Shown in pieces: positions 1 to 11,703 of a stretch of 64,000 nucleotides of DNA. This DNA comes from Dromiciops gliroides (taxonomy: Eukaryota > Chordata > Mammalia > Microbiotheria > Microbiotheriidae). The position numbers and the translations under genes were made by a program. Under the pieces are notes generated by a model. It did not search any database and was not told the origin of the DNA. It was given only the letters and a program-made list of their open reading frames with translations. The number at the start of each line of letters is the position of its first letter. Positions within the stretch are counted from its first letter, which is position 1. The DNA lies in the NCBI RefSeq assembly GCF_019393635.1, contig NC_057866.1:3870223-3934222 (forward strand). Reading direction: 5' to 3'.

Positions 1-700
1 AAGGAGACATGGTGACCATTCAGACTGAGTCAGAGTCTTGAGAGGAGAGAGTTGGGACAAGAAAATTGGCCTCCTGTGTCAATAGAGAAAACGGAAGGAT
101 GCAAAGCAAAATTGTCCCTCACTACTGGGGACTATGTTGAAAATATTTTTATATATAATTGGGAACTATTTAATGAAATTTGCAAATCTCTGTAAAAAAA
201 AATCAGAAAAAAATACTAAAAGGAAACTGGCCAAATCTCTTAGAACCAGAACTTAGAAAAAAGTAGAAGTAGAAAGTATCCCCTGGTCACCTCAAGAGAG
301 AAATCTCCAAATACAAAATTCCAGGAACACGATGGCCCAAATCCAGAGCTTCCCAGCTAAAGGGGGAAAAATCACTGAAAAAATCAAGAAAGAAAGAATT
401 CAAGTAGTGAGGAGCCACAATGAGATCCTGTGCATGATTTAACAGTAGAGAATAAATAATATGATAAGTTAGAATGCTAATGATTGAGGCTTACAGTCAT
501 AAATAACTTACTCAGTAAAAATAATCATAATTCCTTGGGGGGATAAGAGACTTGTAATGAAATAGAGGACATTGGAGCATTCCTGATGAAAAGTCCAGGG
601 CCATTTAGAAAAATTGAATTCAAACTCAGGAGTCAAGAAAAACATGAAAAGGTAAACAGAAATGAACAATGATAAAAGATCAGCCAACCAAACAAGCAAA
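1..700 (+). mobile_element. L1 LINE fragment, ORF1 / inter-ORF part, decayed
   Basis: The 195-340 stretch recurs at 27.89-28.03 kb. The 540-660 stretch parallels the ORF1 3' end at 62.9-63.12 kb (phrases such as GATGAAAAGTCCAGG and AACATGAAAAGGTAA). No open frame of useful length remains. Confidence 0.55.
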
Positions 701-1180
701 GGTGAACTGCTTCCATTCTATTATGCAGAGATGGTACAAGTGTCCCTTGTGAACAGGAACATCATCAGCCAACATGGAGGGAATCTAATAAGACAAAGAC
801 TGGAAGAAGATCTGTTTATTTCTTGATGATCATAAGGAGAGAATGGATGTATAGAGAAAACCTGCGAGGGAAAGGAAGTACATGGAAAATTATCTCATAA
901 AATCGGAGTGCGAAAGTAGATGTGTTAGCAAACAAGGTATAGATGATGGTGGGCAATTATAGACCCTTGAACCTCACTCTCATCTGGACTGATCAAAGTG
1001 GAGAAGAAAACACACAGAAAGGCACACAATTGAGTACACAAATACATTTCATTCAACAGGAGAATAGATGGAAAAAGGGAAAATGAAGAAGGGCTAATTA
1101 AAGACTGAGTAGATTGAAGAAGATATTAGTCCTCAGCAAAATGAACTCCAGGGCTATACAAAAAGAATTTTCATTCTTTT
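701..1180. other. Unassigned AG-rich sequence
   Basis: Purine-rich and gene-free. Probably decayed L1 inter-ORF sequence by position between L1 pieces, but I could not match it confidently. Confidence 0.3.
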
Positions 1181-1184
1181 TCAC

Positions 1185-1420
1185 ATGACAAGGAATGGGA
1201 ATCAGAGGGGGTCTCCATGAATTGGGAAATAGTTGAACAAGTTGTGTCATAAGTGTCATGAAATAATGACGTCCTATGAAAATGAGAAAGAAATTAATTT
1301 CTGAGAAATTTGGGAAAACTTGTATAAACTGTTTAAGAGAGAAATGAACATAGGAGAACAATTTATACAGTGGCAACAATATGGTATCAACAAAAACTTT
1401 AGAAAGTAGTGAGTATAATG
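1185..1420 (+). mobile_element. L1 LINE fragment, 3' end of ORF2
   Basis: The plus strand shows the L1 C-terminal pattern also seen at 19.68-19.85 kb: AATTGGGAAATAGTTGAACA, then an AATAATG-type stretch and a GGGAAAACTTGTATAAACTG equivalent of the tail helix. Heavily diverged. Confidence 0.5.
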
Positions 1421-1856
1421 ACCAACTTTGCATCCAGTGAACCAATGGTAAAATTTGCTCCTCACCTCCTATTAGAGAGATGAAGGCATTAGTGTGCCAA
1501 CAACTAGAAAACTGCCTCAGAATAGACCAGGGAGCAGGCAAGCAATTTACCAGCCTGGCAGGAAAGGTGTGTCTCACTGGGTAGGGAGGGAAGTGAGGTT
1601 CAAGTGCAGCAGCAGCAGCTGGCCTGAGTTACAATAATCCACAGGGAGGCTATGAGCCTGGGTGATCCACCAGTGGACTCCCCTTCTGCAGACCAGTGGC
1701 CCCCTAGGAATGTGAGTAGTCAGTTCAGCAAAACCCCACTTCGTGACCCCCTCCCCCCAGCACAAGCCACCAGCAATGCCTTGACTCCATTGTTGACCAG
1801 TGGTGAAGTCCCACCATAGGCCTGACTGGCAGCAAGGCCCCTTTCCTAGGCCCTAG
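1421..1856. other. No recognised gene or repeat
   Basis: GC-richer than its neighbours. Open frames here are short and look like no known protein. It might be L1 5' or older LTR material. Confidence 0.3.
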
Positions 1857-1860
1857 GGAG

Positions 1861-2455
1861 TGTATAGAATTAATTGTTATTTGAGGTTTTTATGACCCCA
1901 TCTTTTGGCTAGAATTAAAAAAACCCAGCACGCACATTGGTCTGGGGCTCAGGCCAGCGCCTCCACAAACGGCATGGTGCTCCATCCACTGGCTGTAGCC
2001 ATCGCCATGGCACTGGCACCTCATGTCATCACCACTTGCTGATGCCTACGTGGGCCTGGCAAAATTATAATGACTGGAAGCCCAGTGAGGGCAGTCATGT
2101 GACTGTCAGTCAGAGCTGCCAGTCAATTGGCTTGGGGCTGTGTGTGGTTAGCCTGGGGTCTGCTGGGAAGAAGAGAGGTTTTTGTCATTCTAGCTTGAAG
2201 CTGGAAGGCAACAGGATGCTGCTGTGTATTCTCAGCTGATTCCTGGGCGGTAGTGTTATTCAGGTTGTATTATTTGCCTTTCCCCATTTTATTTCCTTTC
2301 CCTTTATCCTACTTATCCTGTTTGTGTTTTTTAAAGTTCATTCTTGTTAAATAAATCCTGCTCTGTTTTGAAGGAGGCTGTTGGTCTCCTTCCTTGCCCC
2401 AATATTGCGGTGAGCCACCTAGCTAACACTCCCCAATTAAAAATTGGTCCCTACA
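1861..2455 (+). mobile_element. Solo LTR of an endogenous retrovirus (595 bp)
   Basis: Begins TGTATAG and ends CCCTACA, flanked on both sides by the 4-bp target duplication GGAG (1857-1860 and 2456-2459). An AATAAA lies near 2350, about 100 bp from the 3' end, as expected for an LTR. No internal viral sequence is present, so it is a recombination remnant. Four-base duplications are typical of class I (gamma-like) elements; the family name is unknown to me. Confidence 0.75.
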
Positions 2456-2744
2456 GGAGTCTACTTGCCAAGACACCAGGCTCAGGAACTAAAGGAACTA
2501 TAACATACTTCTCACACAAAAGTCAGATCTAAACAATTGGCAAAATATTAATTGCTCATGGGTAGACTGAACCAATATAATAAAAATGACAATTCTACTG
2601 AATTGATCTATTTATTCAGTTACATATGAATAAAATTAAAAAAATTTTTATAGAGCTAGAAAAATGATAACAAAATTCATCTGAAAGAACACAAGCTCAA
2701 GAATATCATGGGAATCAATGAAAAATGAAAAATAAAGTCATCTA

Positions 2745-2944
2745 GGGGGCAGCTAGGTGGTTCAGTGGATAACGCATGAGCCTTGGATTCAGGAGGACCT
2801 GAGTTCAAATCCAGCCTCAGACACTTGACACTTAGCTGTGTGACCCTGGGCAAGTCATTTACCCCTCATTGCTCTGGAAGAAGAAGAAGGAGAAGGAGAA
2901 GGAGAAGAAGGAGAAGAAGAAGAAGGAGAAGGAGAAGGAGAAGA
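2745..2944 (+). mobile_element. WSINE1-type SINE with a GAA/GGA-rich tail
   Basis: Full tRNA-derived SINE body ending in CAAGTCATTTACCCCTCATT, followed by a ~68-bp purine tail of GAA and GGA units instead of plain poly(A). It lies within L1 ORF2. Confidence 0.85.
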
Positions 2945-3917
2945 AAAGCCATTCCAGATCTCAAACTGTATTATAAAACAGTAATTATATATAAAAAAAA
3001 TCTGGTACTGGCTAAGAAATAGAGTGGTGGATCAGTAGAATAGATTAGGTACAAATTACAGTATAATAAATAACCATAGTAATCTGGCATATGATAAATG
3101 CAAAGATCTAAGCATTTGGAACGAAAACTCATTGTTTGATAAAAACTGCTGGGAAAAATTGAAAACGGCATGGTGGAAACTAGGTATAGAACAACATCTT
3201 ACACCATAAACTGGGGTAAAATCAAAATGGGTACATGATTTGCACATAAAGAGTGATACCATAAGCAAATTAAGAGAGCATTGAACAGTCTATCTGTCAG
3301 ATTTATGGTTAAGGAAAGTATTTAGGACCAAATAAGATATATAGAGAATTACAAAATATAAAATAGATAATTTTGATTACATAAATTATAGTTTTTGTAG
3401 ACACAAAACCAATGCAACCAAAATTTTAAGGGAAGTAGGAAATTGGGGAAAATTTTTTTGCAACAAGTGTCTGATAAAGGCCCCATTTTTCAAATATATA
3501 GAAAACTGAGTCAAATTTATAAAAATACAAGTCATTCCCCAATTGATTAATGGTCAAAGGAAATGAACAGGCAGTTTTCAGACAAAGAAATCAAAGCTGT
3601 CTATAGTCATGAAAAATGCTCTAAATCTTTATTGATCAGAGAAATGCAAATTAAACAACTCTGAAGTATCATCTCACACCTATCAGAGTGACAAATACAA
3701 GAAAAAAGAAAAATGTTGGATGTTGTAGGGGATGTGTGAAAATTGGAATGTCAATCCACTGTTGTTGGAGTTGTGAACAGATCCAACCATTCTAGAGAGC
3801 AATTTGGAACTGTGCCCAAAGGGATATAGAATTGTGTATACCCTCTGATCAAACGATACTTCTGTTAGGTTTGTATCCCAAAGACATCCCCAAAAAGAGA
3901 AAAATACCTATTTGTTG

Positions 3918-4300
3918 TTTTTTTTTTAATTTTTATTTTGGGTTCCAATTTTTATCCCTCCTTCTCTCCCTCCCCATCCCTCTCCCTGAGGTGGCAAGCA
4001 ATGAGATAAAGGTTATACATATATGATTATGTAAAACATTACCGTATTAGCCATTTCACATAAGAAAACTTGAATAAAAGAAACAAATGAAAGAAAGTGA
4101 AAAATAGCACATTTCAGTCTGTGTTCCATCCTTATCAGTTCTTTCTTTGGAGGTGGATAGTATATTTTGTCAATAGCCCTTTTGGGATTGTCTTGGATCA
4201 TTGTGTTGTTGAGAATAGTTAAGTCATTCACAGTTCATCATCAAATAATATTGCCTTTTCTGTGCACAATGTTCTCTTGGTTCTGCTCACTTCACTATAT
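3918..4300 (-). mobile_element. 5'-truncated L1 3' end, antisense
   Basis: Begins with a T-run and TTTTATTTTGGGTTCCAATT, then CCTCCCCATCCC, GATAAAGGTTATACATATAT and, near 4260, TGTGCACAATGTTCTCTTGG. This is the same antisense L1 3' UTR seen many times in the window. Confidence 0.75.
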
Positions 4301-4412
4301 GGAATATTATTGTGCTATAAGAAATGACAAACAGGATGATTTCAGAAAGGCCTGGAAAAAGACCTATTTGTACAAAAATATTTATAGCACCTGTTGCAAA
4401 AATTTCTAAGTC

Positions 4413-5010
4413 TGATGAAGAAAAGAAACAAAGAAGTTTCCAAGCCATATAAAGATAGGTTTATTGAGAGGGGGTTAGTCCCCCAACAAAGCCAATAGGT
4501 TTATTGAGAGAGTTTTAGTCTCCCGATAAAGCCAGCCATCCAAGCGTTGGACCTGAAAGACCCAGAATTAGAAAATCCATGGGTTTATATACCCTTCCAA
4601 AAGTTACACTTATACAACATTTTCTTAATCTTTATTAGTTGTGCTTTAGGAAAGATGAGGAACTACCTAAATGACCATAAATGTCAGCATTATGATGACA
4701 ATAGGGTGGGTCATTGTCAGGCCACTGGTCAACAGTGTGAACTCTTTTAAGAAAAGTATGTCACTCGTGGTTACTAAAATATAGCATTGCTGACTACTAT
4801 ATCTTGTGACATTACTTAATGCTTGACATTGGAAAGTTAGACAGAAAAAAGACTTAACCTTTTGACCTTATGTAATTGTAACAAAATAATATCTAAATAT
4901 AATAAATCACAAATTTTCAGTTAATATATTGATTATTATCTTAATCAAATCACTTATAACTATGGTGAATCTCTTATAACTAAGGGATGGGGAAAATCTC
5001 ACTCACACTG
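4413..5010 (-). mobile_element. Probable LTR, antisense
   Basis: On the minus strand a TATA-like TATATAAACC lies near 4583 and two CTCAATAAACC poly(A)-signal blocks lie near 4505 and 4465. The outer edges start TG and end CA, but I did not find a clear target duplication, so the borders are approximate. No viral coding sequence was seen. Confidence 0.4.
4457..4536. repeat. Two ~40-bp tandem copies inside the putative LTR
   Basis: AGGTTTATTGAGAG recurs at 4457 and 4497, each followed by a TTAGTC-CCC block and AAAGCCA. It duplicates the region carrying the antisense AATAAA. Confidence 0.6.
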
Positions 5011-5021
5011 TGGTCTGTTGA

Positions 5022-5818
5022 GTTTCAATTTTTTCTCCCACCCTCCCTTCCTCCTTCCCTCCCAAGGCCAGCAAGCAATTTGATATAGGTTATATATTAC
5101 TATCATGTTAAACATATTTCCACATCAGTCAGAACAAAAGGGAAACAAAGGCAAGAATAATAATGAAAAAGCAACAACAAAAGTCAAAATAGTATGCTTC
5201 AGTCTACATTCAGACTCCATAGTTCTTTTTTTGAACCTGGAGAGCATTTTCTACCAAAAGTCTTTTGCATTGTTTTGGATAATTTTATTGCTGAGAAGAC
5301 TAAGTTTATCACAACTGATCATCCCACAATGTTGTTGATACTGTGTATAATGTCCTTTTGGTTGTGCTCATTTCACTCAACATCAATTCATGTAAGTCTT
5401 TCCAGGTTTTCCTGAAATCTATCTGCTTATCATTTCTTACAGAACAATAGTATTCCATTACATTCATTTACCACAACTTGTTTAGCCATTCCCCAATTGA
5501 AGGGCATCCCCTGAATTTCCAATTCTTTGTTACCACAAAAGAGCAGCCATAATTATTTTTATACATGTGGGTCCTTTTCCCTTTTTTTATTATCTCTTTG
5601 GGATATAGACCTGGTAGTAGTATTGCTGGGTCAAAAGGTATGTACAGTTTTTTTTTTTTTTGGTAAGGCAATGGGGGTTAAGTGACTTGCCCAGGGTCAC
5701 ACAGCTAGTAAGTGTCAAGTGTCTGAGGCTGGATTTGAACTCAGGTTCTCTTGAATCCAGGGCTGGTGTTTCATCCACTGCACCACCTAGCTGCACCTTA
5801 TGTACAGTTTTAATGCTA
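5022..5818 (-). mobile_element. 5'-truncated L1 3' end, antisense, split by a SINE
   Basis: TTTCAATTTTTTCTCCCACC onward through GATATAGGTTATATATTACT, ACCACAACTTGTTTAGCCAT and TATTGCTGGGTCAAAAGG, the standard antisense L1 3' series. A SINE at 5648-5798 interrupts it. Confidence 0.8.
5648..5798 (-). mobile_element. WSINE1-type SINE, antisense
   Basis: T-run, AAGTGACTTGCCCAGGGTCA, and CACCTAGCTGCACC at the head end. Flanked by the target duplication TATGTACAGTTTT on both sides. Confidence 0.9.
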
Positions 5819-5829
5819 AGGTAACTCAG

Positions 5830-6340
5830 TCTTAACAAAATCCAGTCTTAAAGATTAATTTTGCCTTAAGGGGTGAATGCAAAATACCTTAAGAGAGAGA
5901 TTTATGTATATATGTTAATTTGGATGTCTTTTTTTCCTAGGGGTTTAAGTGAACTATCATATATTTTCTATCTATGTGTGATTCCAGAATATAATTATTT
6001 TTCTTGATTTCTAGTGATATATTTTAAGACAAAGGGGAAAAGGATATTGAGTCATTCTAAAAGGCCTGGTAAATTTTGTCATTGTGATAAAGCTCATCTA
6101 ACTGGGTATGTTCTTTTTGGGCTTAGAAAAAACGAATTTCCTCCTCGTTGCAAACACCTTTTGCTGAGGAGGTGACGGTACTTAGGACTTTTGGGGGATT
6201 AGGAATGAATTTGGTCATAGTGCTTTGGGGATTTATAAAGCTTAGACGCATTGTACACCAATTTAGTTTTGATAAATTCCAGTTTTTAAAGATATATTTT
6301 TGCTTTAAGGTTGAATAAAGAGATACCTGTCATTTTAGAG
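5830..6340. other. Non-coding left edge of tandem unit 1
   Basis: No gene seen. It aligns with 47.62-48.15 kb (for example GGGTGAATGCAAAATAC and TGTGATAAAGCT in both), which marks it as part of the segmental duplication. Confidence 0.6.
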
Positions 6341-6344
6341 GTTT

Positions 6345-6790
6345 CCTTTTTAAAAATCTTAACAGTATTCTATTTTTTTCTAGTTACATGTAAAGATAGT
6401 TTTCAATATTAGTTTTTATAAGATTTTGAGTTCCAAATTTTTCTCTCTACTTCCATTTCCTCCCCCTTTTCCAAGACAGCAACCAATCTGATATAGCTTA
6501 TATGGGTACATTAATGTTAAACATATTTCTACATTAGTTATGTTGTGAAAGAAGAATCAGAACAAAAGGTAACAACCTTAAGAAAGGAAAGAAAACCAAG
6601 AACAAAAAAGTGAAAGTAGTCTGCTTCATTCTGCATTCAGATTCCATAGTTCCTTTTCTGGGTATGTATAGCATTTTCCATCATGAGTTCTTTGGGATTG
6701 TTTTGCATCATTGTATTGCTGAGAAGGGCTAAGTCTATCAGAGATGATCATCACACAATGTTGTGTACAATGGTAGTACTCATTTCACTT
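6345..6790 (-). mobile_element. 5'-truncated L1 3' end, antisense
   Basis: TTACATGTAAAGATAGTTTT, ATTTCTACATTAGTTATGTT and TGTATTGCTGAGAAGGGCTA follow the antisense L1 3' order. The right edge abuts a truncated LTR. Confidence 0.75.
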
Positions 6791-6794
6791 AGCT

Positions 6795-6917
6795 AAGAGC
6801 CAGGTTCTCTTGTACTGAATAAAACTGTTCTTTTATGTCTAATCAGAATGTGAGGGTGAATGCAATTATTTACAGAGGAATACCTAAGGACCCCCATCAA
6901 CCATTTCCCCAGTGACA
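6795..6917 (+). mobile_element. 3' end of an LTR, truncated
   Basis: Carries TTCTCTTGTACTGAATAAAA and the downstream end to CAGTGACA. Matches the last ~120 bp of the LTR at 31009-31836 in unit 2. The rest was lost where the L1 now sits. Confidence 0.65.
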
Positions 6918-7163
6918 ATGATAAAGGGGATTGCCCCTTCTGATTTTGTCAAAGTACCATCCATCTTTCCCTTTTCCCTTTCTTCCTTGCATTCTCTCCC
7001 CTCATGAATTCCAGTTAGAAACCCTCAATGAAGTGTTTGTTATAGCCGTTAGTGATTCATTGACAAGAACAAACTCTCAAGAATCAAAAAGGGGAATATG
7101 ATAAATTATTACTAATAAACAGTAGCTTGGGGAAATTCAGAGGCTCTCCCCTTCTTCCTCTTC
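6918..7163. other. Non-coding unit flank
   Basis: Shared with 31.84-32.09 kb and 50.81-51.05 kb (TGATTTTGTCAAAGT and GAATCAAAAAGGGGAATATG type blocks). No gene seen. Confidence 0.5.
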
Positions 7164-7314
7164 TTTTTTTTTTTTTTTGGTAAGGCAATTGGGATTAAGT
7201 GACTTGCCCAGGGTCACACAGCTAGTAAGTGTTAAGTGTCTGAGGCCGGATTTGAACTCAGTTACTCCTGAATCCAGGGCCGGTGCTCTATCCACTGCAC
7301 CACCTAGCTGCCCC
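7164..7314 (-). mobile_element. WSINE1-type SINE, antisense
   Basis: T-run, GGTAAGGCAATTGGGATTAA, then the body to CACCTAGCTGCCCC. Present in unit 1 only at this site. Confidence 0.9.
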
Positions 7315-7324
7315 TATTTATTTA

Positions 7325-8362
7325 TTTTTTAAATTTAGTTTGCAGCATTTGTTTAGATAAAATTTCCAATTTCCAATTTCCAATTTTTTTCCCTCCCTCC
7401 CCCCTCCCCTAGCCAGCAGGTATTCTTATATAGGTTATATATATATATATATATGTTGAGGGTGCAGAGCACCCCAGAAGTTCTCTGGGGCCCACCAAGG
7501 AATCTTCTCTTTGAGAAACTAAACCAGAGGACAGATTGGCCTAGAGAGATAAGTGGAACCAAATCATACTGAGTTAGCTTCAGGACCTCCATCTTTCATT
7601 CTGATCTCCCTTACTCCTGGGGAGATAACTTTGGGTGTGGCTGTGGCCTTTGTGTCCTGAAGAGAGAGATAGCTTGAGAGATCCGTAGCCACCCCTCGCC
7701 CAATTCCTCCAGTCACTACCAGTGGGGGATGGTCCTCCACTCCTCACCCAACTCCTCTAGCTACCACCAGTGGGGGATGGTCCTCCCTCACTAAAGGAAC
7801 TTTCCACAGGCAGATGGTCACACCCCCATCAGTCCTTTATAAAAGTACCTGCCGGTCTCCTGCTTGAGGAGATTGGTACCTCAGAGCCACATGCTTTGTT
7901 CCATACCTATCTCCCCATGAGAAGTACAAGGATTTCTTTCATGGTTTCCCTTCCCTCCCCCCTTCCCTTCCCTCGCCCCTAAATAAACTACCATCTTATT
8001 CTAACTGCTTTTGTGTGCAAGAGGGTGTAATTCTTTAAAGAGGAATTCCCAAGAACCCCTACTCCTAACCCAAACCCCATACCCCATTTTCCCCCAAAAC
8101 ATATATATATATACATATACATATGTATATATATATAAATAACATTAAACATATTTCTGCATTAGTCATGTTATATGAGAAGAATCAGAGCAAAAAGGAA
8201 AAATCTCAAAAAAGAAAAACAACAGCACCCAAAACAAAAGAAATAGTATGGTCCAATCAGTTACCATATTCCACAGTTCCTTTTTTTTTTCTGGATTTGG
8301 AGAGCCTTTTCCATCATAAGTCCTTTGTAACTTTCTTGTACGGTGAGATTGGTGAGAAGAAT
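7325..8362 (-). mobile_element. 5'-truncated L1 3' end, antisense, split by an LTR
   Basis: Left part 7325-7453 (CCTCCCTCCCCCCTCCCC, TATAGGTTATATATATATAT) and right part 8102-8362 (ACATTAAACATATTTCTGCA, GAGCCTTTTCCATCATAAGT) are one antisense L1 3' end separated by a solo LTR. The right end is fused to another LTR near 8365. Confidence 0.75.
7454..8101 (+). mobile_element. Solo LTR inserted in an L1 (about 648 bp)
   Basis: Starts TGTTGAGGGTGC and ends CCCCAAAACA. A TATA-like TTTATAAAAG lies near 7836 and AAATAAACTA near 7980. The target lies in a TA microsatellite, so the short duplication cannot be read uniquely. No internal viral region is present. Confidence 0.7.
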
Positions 8363-8367
8363 CTAAA

Positions 8368-8994
8368 GACTTGAATTCTTATCAACCAGAAGGCTTGAGC
8401 TCTTATCAATTGTTAACTGGAGATTTGGGACTAACACAACTAACACTATCAACAGAAGCCTAGGAAAACAAAAGCCAGAGACCCTAAATAGCCACCAATA
8501 ACTGGAATGTTTAAATTGGCATTGCTGGATGACAGAAACAAACTGCAAAGTAGAAACCACATCTTAAAGTAAAAAGATGTCAAACAGAGAGACCCTTTGG
8601 CTCTGACAAGTTGAAGCATGTCTTTATGATCCTGTGCAGAAGGACCAAATGTGTCCTTAGGTTCACCTTATGATATTTAAACCCCCAACACACTCCCCGT
8701 GAGAAAGATACTCACCTTGGGGGACATTTTAGGACCCCAAGAATGCCAAATTAGGACGTGAACTTCACACAAGGAGAAGATTAAGATAATGAGAAAATAA
8801 CTTACTTTTCTCACAATATATATAACCATTTTCCTCTCCCTATCTGAGATACCTTTCTCCTGTTGGGTCATTCTCCCTGTGGTCATCCACTCTTCTAATA
8901 AAACTGGAAATGGAGTCACTGAGTCTTGTAATTCTTTGGGATGCCTCATGATCAATTTGATCAATTATATCCACCCCCACTTCAGAACCCCACA
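8368..8994 (+). mobile_element. LTR, 5'-truncated (unit 1 copy)
   Basis: Aligns with the LTR at 33006-34230 in unit 2 and more weakly with the LTR at 31009-31836, sharing TCTTGTAATTCTTT, TTCACCTTATGATA and an end at CCCCACA. Because units 1 and 2 share it at one site and unit 3 lacks it, it inserted before the unit 1/2 split. Confidence 0.65.
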
Positions 8995-9706
8995 GAAGCA
9001 AATACAGGAAATGCTGATGGCTTTGGAACTTCATTGACCATCTCTCAGAGTATCCAAAGCTATGCCGAATAGATTTGTTCCACATGTGCAGCTCACATCC
9101 AACTTTCCCCTAGGTTACATATCACTGACATAAAAATAGATTATTTCATATTCAAAGTTATAATTACTATTTGTGAATTTCCCTCTATCCTATTTTTATT
9201 CACTACTGTCCTCAGCCTCTCTTTTTACCCTTTCTCTGTTACCTTATCCTCTCCCCTTCCCCTCCTATTCCTTGTTCTACCCACCCCTCTAAGCTTTCCT
9301 ACCTTATCCTCTCCACTACCTTCCTCAATCTTAATCAACACACCCTTCTAAAAGTCCCTCCCTTATCATTTCCCCTCATTCTCTTATTTATTTTTAAGTT
9401 TAGAAGATTTTCAAATGCCCTTTTAGATGTATATGTTGTTCCTTCCCTCTTTAACTCAGATCCAATGAGAGTATGGTTCCAACACTACCAGATCTCCACC
9501 CCCACCTGCTTCCTTGGTATTGATTCTTCCTTTCATGCCCCATTTTTATGAGATAATTGTTCCTTTTTTACTTTTCGCTCCCCAATTTTGTTTTTTAGAA
9601 TCACACCATCATTCTCACGTTGGCCACAACCTTTCTTTCAAACTATCCTTATAATGATGACAACCATATTAATAGTGATTACATTTTCATATAAAGAAGT
9701 AAACTA
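8995..9706. other. Pyrimidine-rich non-coding flank shared by all three units
   Basis: GAAATGCTGATGGCTTTGGA begins the block, which matches 34.23-35.27 kb and 51.98-52.62 kb. Strong CT bias, no credible coding sequence. Confidence 0.55.
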
Positions 9707-9851
9707 GGGGGCAGCTAGGTGTTGCAGTGGATAGAGCACCAGCCCTGGAGTCAGGAAGACCTGAATTCAAATCTGGATTCAGACACTTGACACTTACTAG
9801 CTGTGTGACCCTGGGCAAGTCACTTAACCCCAATTGCTTCACACACACAAA
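9707..9851 (+). mobile_element. WSINE1-type SINE (shared by units 1 and 2)
   Basis: Full SINE body. The orthologous copy is at 35270-35418 with the same flanks, and it is absent from unit 3. Confidence 0.9.
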
Positions 9852-10715
9852 AAGAAATAAAGACATAAACTGTTTGACCTTAATTAGTCCCTTTTATTTA
9901 GACTTTAATGTTTTCCTTATGTTTCTTCTGGATCTTCCATATCAATTTTTCCATTTAGTTCTGGTCTTTTTTTCACAAGTACCTGAAAGTCTTTCAGTTC
10001 ATTAAATGCCCCCTTTTTTTAAAATTAAGGATTAGATTCAATTTTGCTGGTAAATTAAAGTAGAAAATGGATAGCAGAATGCATTAAAATCAGAATTCAA
10101 TAATATGTTGTTTATAAGAGACACATTCAAGGATATGAGATACAAGAGTTAAAATGGAGGGTTGTAGTAAAATTTATTATGCTTCAGTTTATGCAAAAAA
10201 GGTAGTGGTAACAAATAGCATAGAGAAAGTTAAGGCTACAAGAGGTTTAATTAAAAGACATAAACAGGGTAACTATATTTTGATAAAAGATACTACAGAC
10301 AATGAAGTAATCTCAATACTGAACCTATATGCACACAATACAATAACATCTAAATTTTTAAAAGAAAAGTTAAATGAATTACAGGTTGAAATAAATAGAA
10401 ATCCTATAACAGTGGGTACTTTAAACTTCCTTTTCAGCAACAGATAAATCTAACCAAAAATAAATAAGAAAGAAGTCAAAGAAGTGAATAGAATTTTAAA
10501 TAAGCTAGATGTGATAGATATCTGGAGAGAACTGAATGAAAATAAAAAACAATTCTTTTGTCAGCAGTTTATATTGACCATATATTTGTATACAAAAATT
10601 TTACACTTAAAACCAAAAAAGCAGAAATAGTAAACATTTCCTTTTTGGATAACAGTGCAATAAACTTATAATTAATAGGGAACCACAGAAACATAGATGA
10701 AAAACAAATTGGAGC

Positions 10716-10790
10716 ACTTGACACTTACTAGCAGTGTGAACCTGGGCAGGTCACTTAACCCTCATTGCCCCACAAAAAACCACACCAACA
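10716..10790 (+). mobile_element. 5'-truncated WSINE1-type SINE (shared by units 1 and 2)
   Basis: Only the 3' half (CACTTGACACTTACTAGCAG to the A-rich tail), flanked by repeats of AAACAAATTGGAG. Orthologue at 36277-36350. Confidence 0.75.
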
Positions 10791-11205
10791 AAACAAACAA
10801 ATTGGAGATTAAACAACCTAATCCTAAAGAGTGAGTGGGTTAAATAACAAGTCTTAGATACAATGATTTCTTTAAAGAGAGTAGCAATAATGAGATAATT
10901 TATCAAAACCTATGGGATACAGAAAAATAAGGATCAAGGGAAAATGTACATTTTTAAATGCTTGCACCAATAAAATAGAGAAAGAGCAGACCAATGAATT
11001 AGGTATGCAATTAAAAAAGTAGAAAAAGAACAAACTAAAAACTTTTATTTAAGTACTAAATTGGAAAGCCTAAAAGTTAAAGTTGAGATTAATAAAATTG
11101 AGTGCAAAAAAATCATTGAATTTATAAACAAAACTAGGAGTTGGTCTTATGAAAAACCCAATAAAGCAGATAAACTATTGGTTAATTTGTTTTAAAAAGG
11201 AGAAG

Positions 11206-11348
11206 AGGGGGCAGCTAGGTGGCGCAGTGGATAAAGCACTGGCCCTGGAGTCAGGAGGACTTGAGTTCAAATCCGACCTCAAACACTAGCTGTGTGACTG
11301 GGCAAGTCACTTAACCCCAATTGCCTCACCCCAAAACCAAAAAAATGA
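11206..11348 (+). mobile_element. WSINE1-type SINE, unit 1 only
   Basis: GGGGGCAGCTAGGTGGCGCA start, within the L1 ORF2 fragment. The empty site is seen in unit 2 at about 36.92 kb. Confidence 0.9.
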
Positions 11349-11550
11349 AAGAGAAGAAAACCAAATCACAAATATATAAAAAAGAAAGATGATCCACTAG
11401 TAAAGATTAAATTAAATGAATTATATGGAGTTATTTTGCCCAGTTATATGTGAATAAATTAAACATTTAAGTGAAATGGAAGAATACTTATAAAACTATA
11501 AATTTCTTAAATTAGCAGAAGAGGGAATACACAGCTAAATGCACCTATTT

Positions 11551-11703
11551 TATTTTTTTTAAATTTTATTTATTTATTTATTTATTTATTTATTTTTCCC
11601 CAGGGTCACATGGCTAAAAAGTGTCAAGTGTGTGAGCCTGGATTTGAACTCAAGTATTCCTAAATCCAAGGCCAGTGCTTTATCTACTGTGCCACCTAGC
11701 TGC
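11551..11703 (-). mobile_element. WSINE1-type SINE, antisense, unit 1 only
   Basis: Headed by a TTTA-repeat tail and ending GCCACCTAGCTGC. The empty site in unit 2 is near 37118. Confidence 0.85.

Larger units (their letters stand above)
2530..4405 (+). mobile_element. L1 LINE fragment, 3' half of ORF2, interrupted twice
   Basis: The plus strand follows the L1 ORF2 3' region: a stretch around 2946-3060 matching the 'second segment' of mammalian L1, AATTGATTAATGGTCAAAGG at 3541, CAGAGAAATGCAAATTAAAC near 3638 and CACTGTTGTTGGAGTTGTGA near 3758. A SINE (2745-2944) and an antisense L1 3' end (about 3918-4300) are inserted, and L1 resumes at about 4300. Several stops show it is dead. Confidence 0.75.

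Noticed and set aside
1098-1577. 159-codon open frame on the minus strand
   Set aside because: Overlaps decayed L1 in the opposite sense. No domain, signal or conserved pattern.
2783-3022. Open frame with a run of ~24 arginines
   Set aside because: Translation of a SINE plus its GAA/GGA tail, not a protein.
9727-9860. tRNA-like A-box and B-box sequences in many places
   Set aside because: All belong to the tRNA-derived SINE. None folds as a complete tRNA with acceptor stem, so no tRNA gene is called.
10154-10447. 97-codon open frame, also at 35666-35983
   Set aside because: A surviving stretch of L1 ORF2 endonuclease, reported as part of the L1 fragment and not as a gene.
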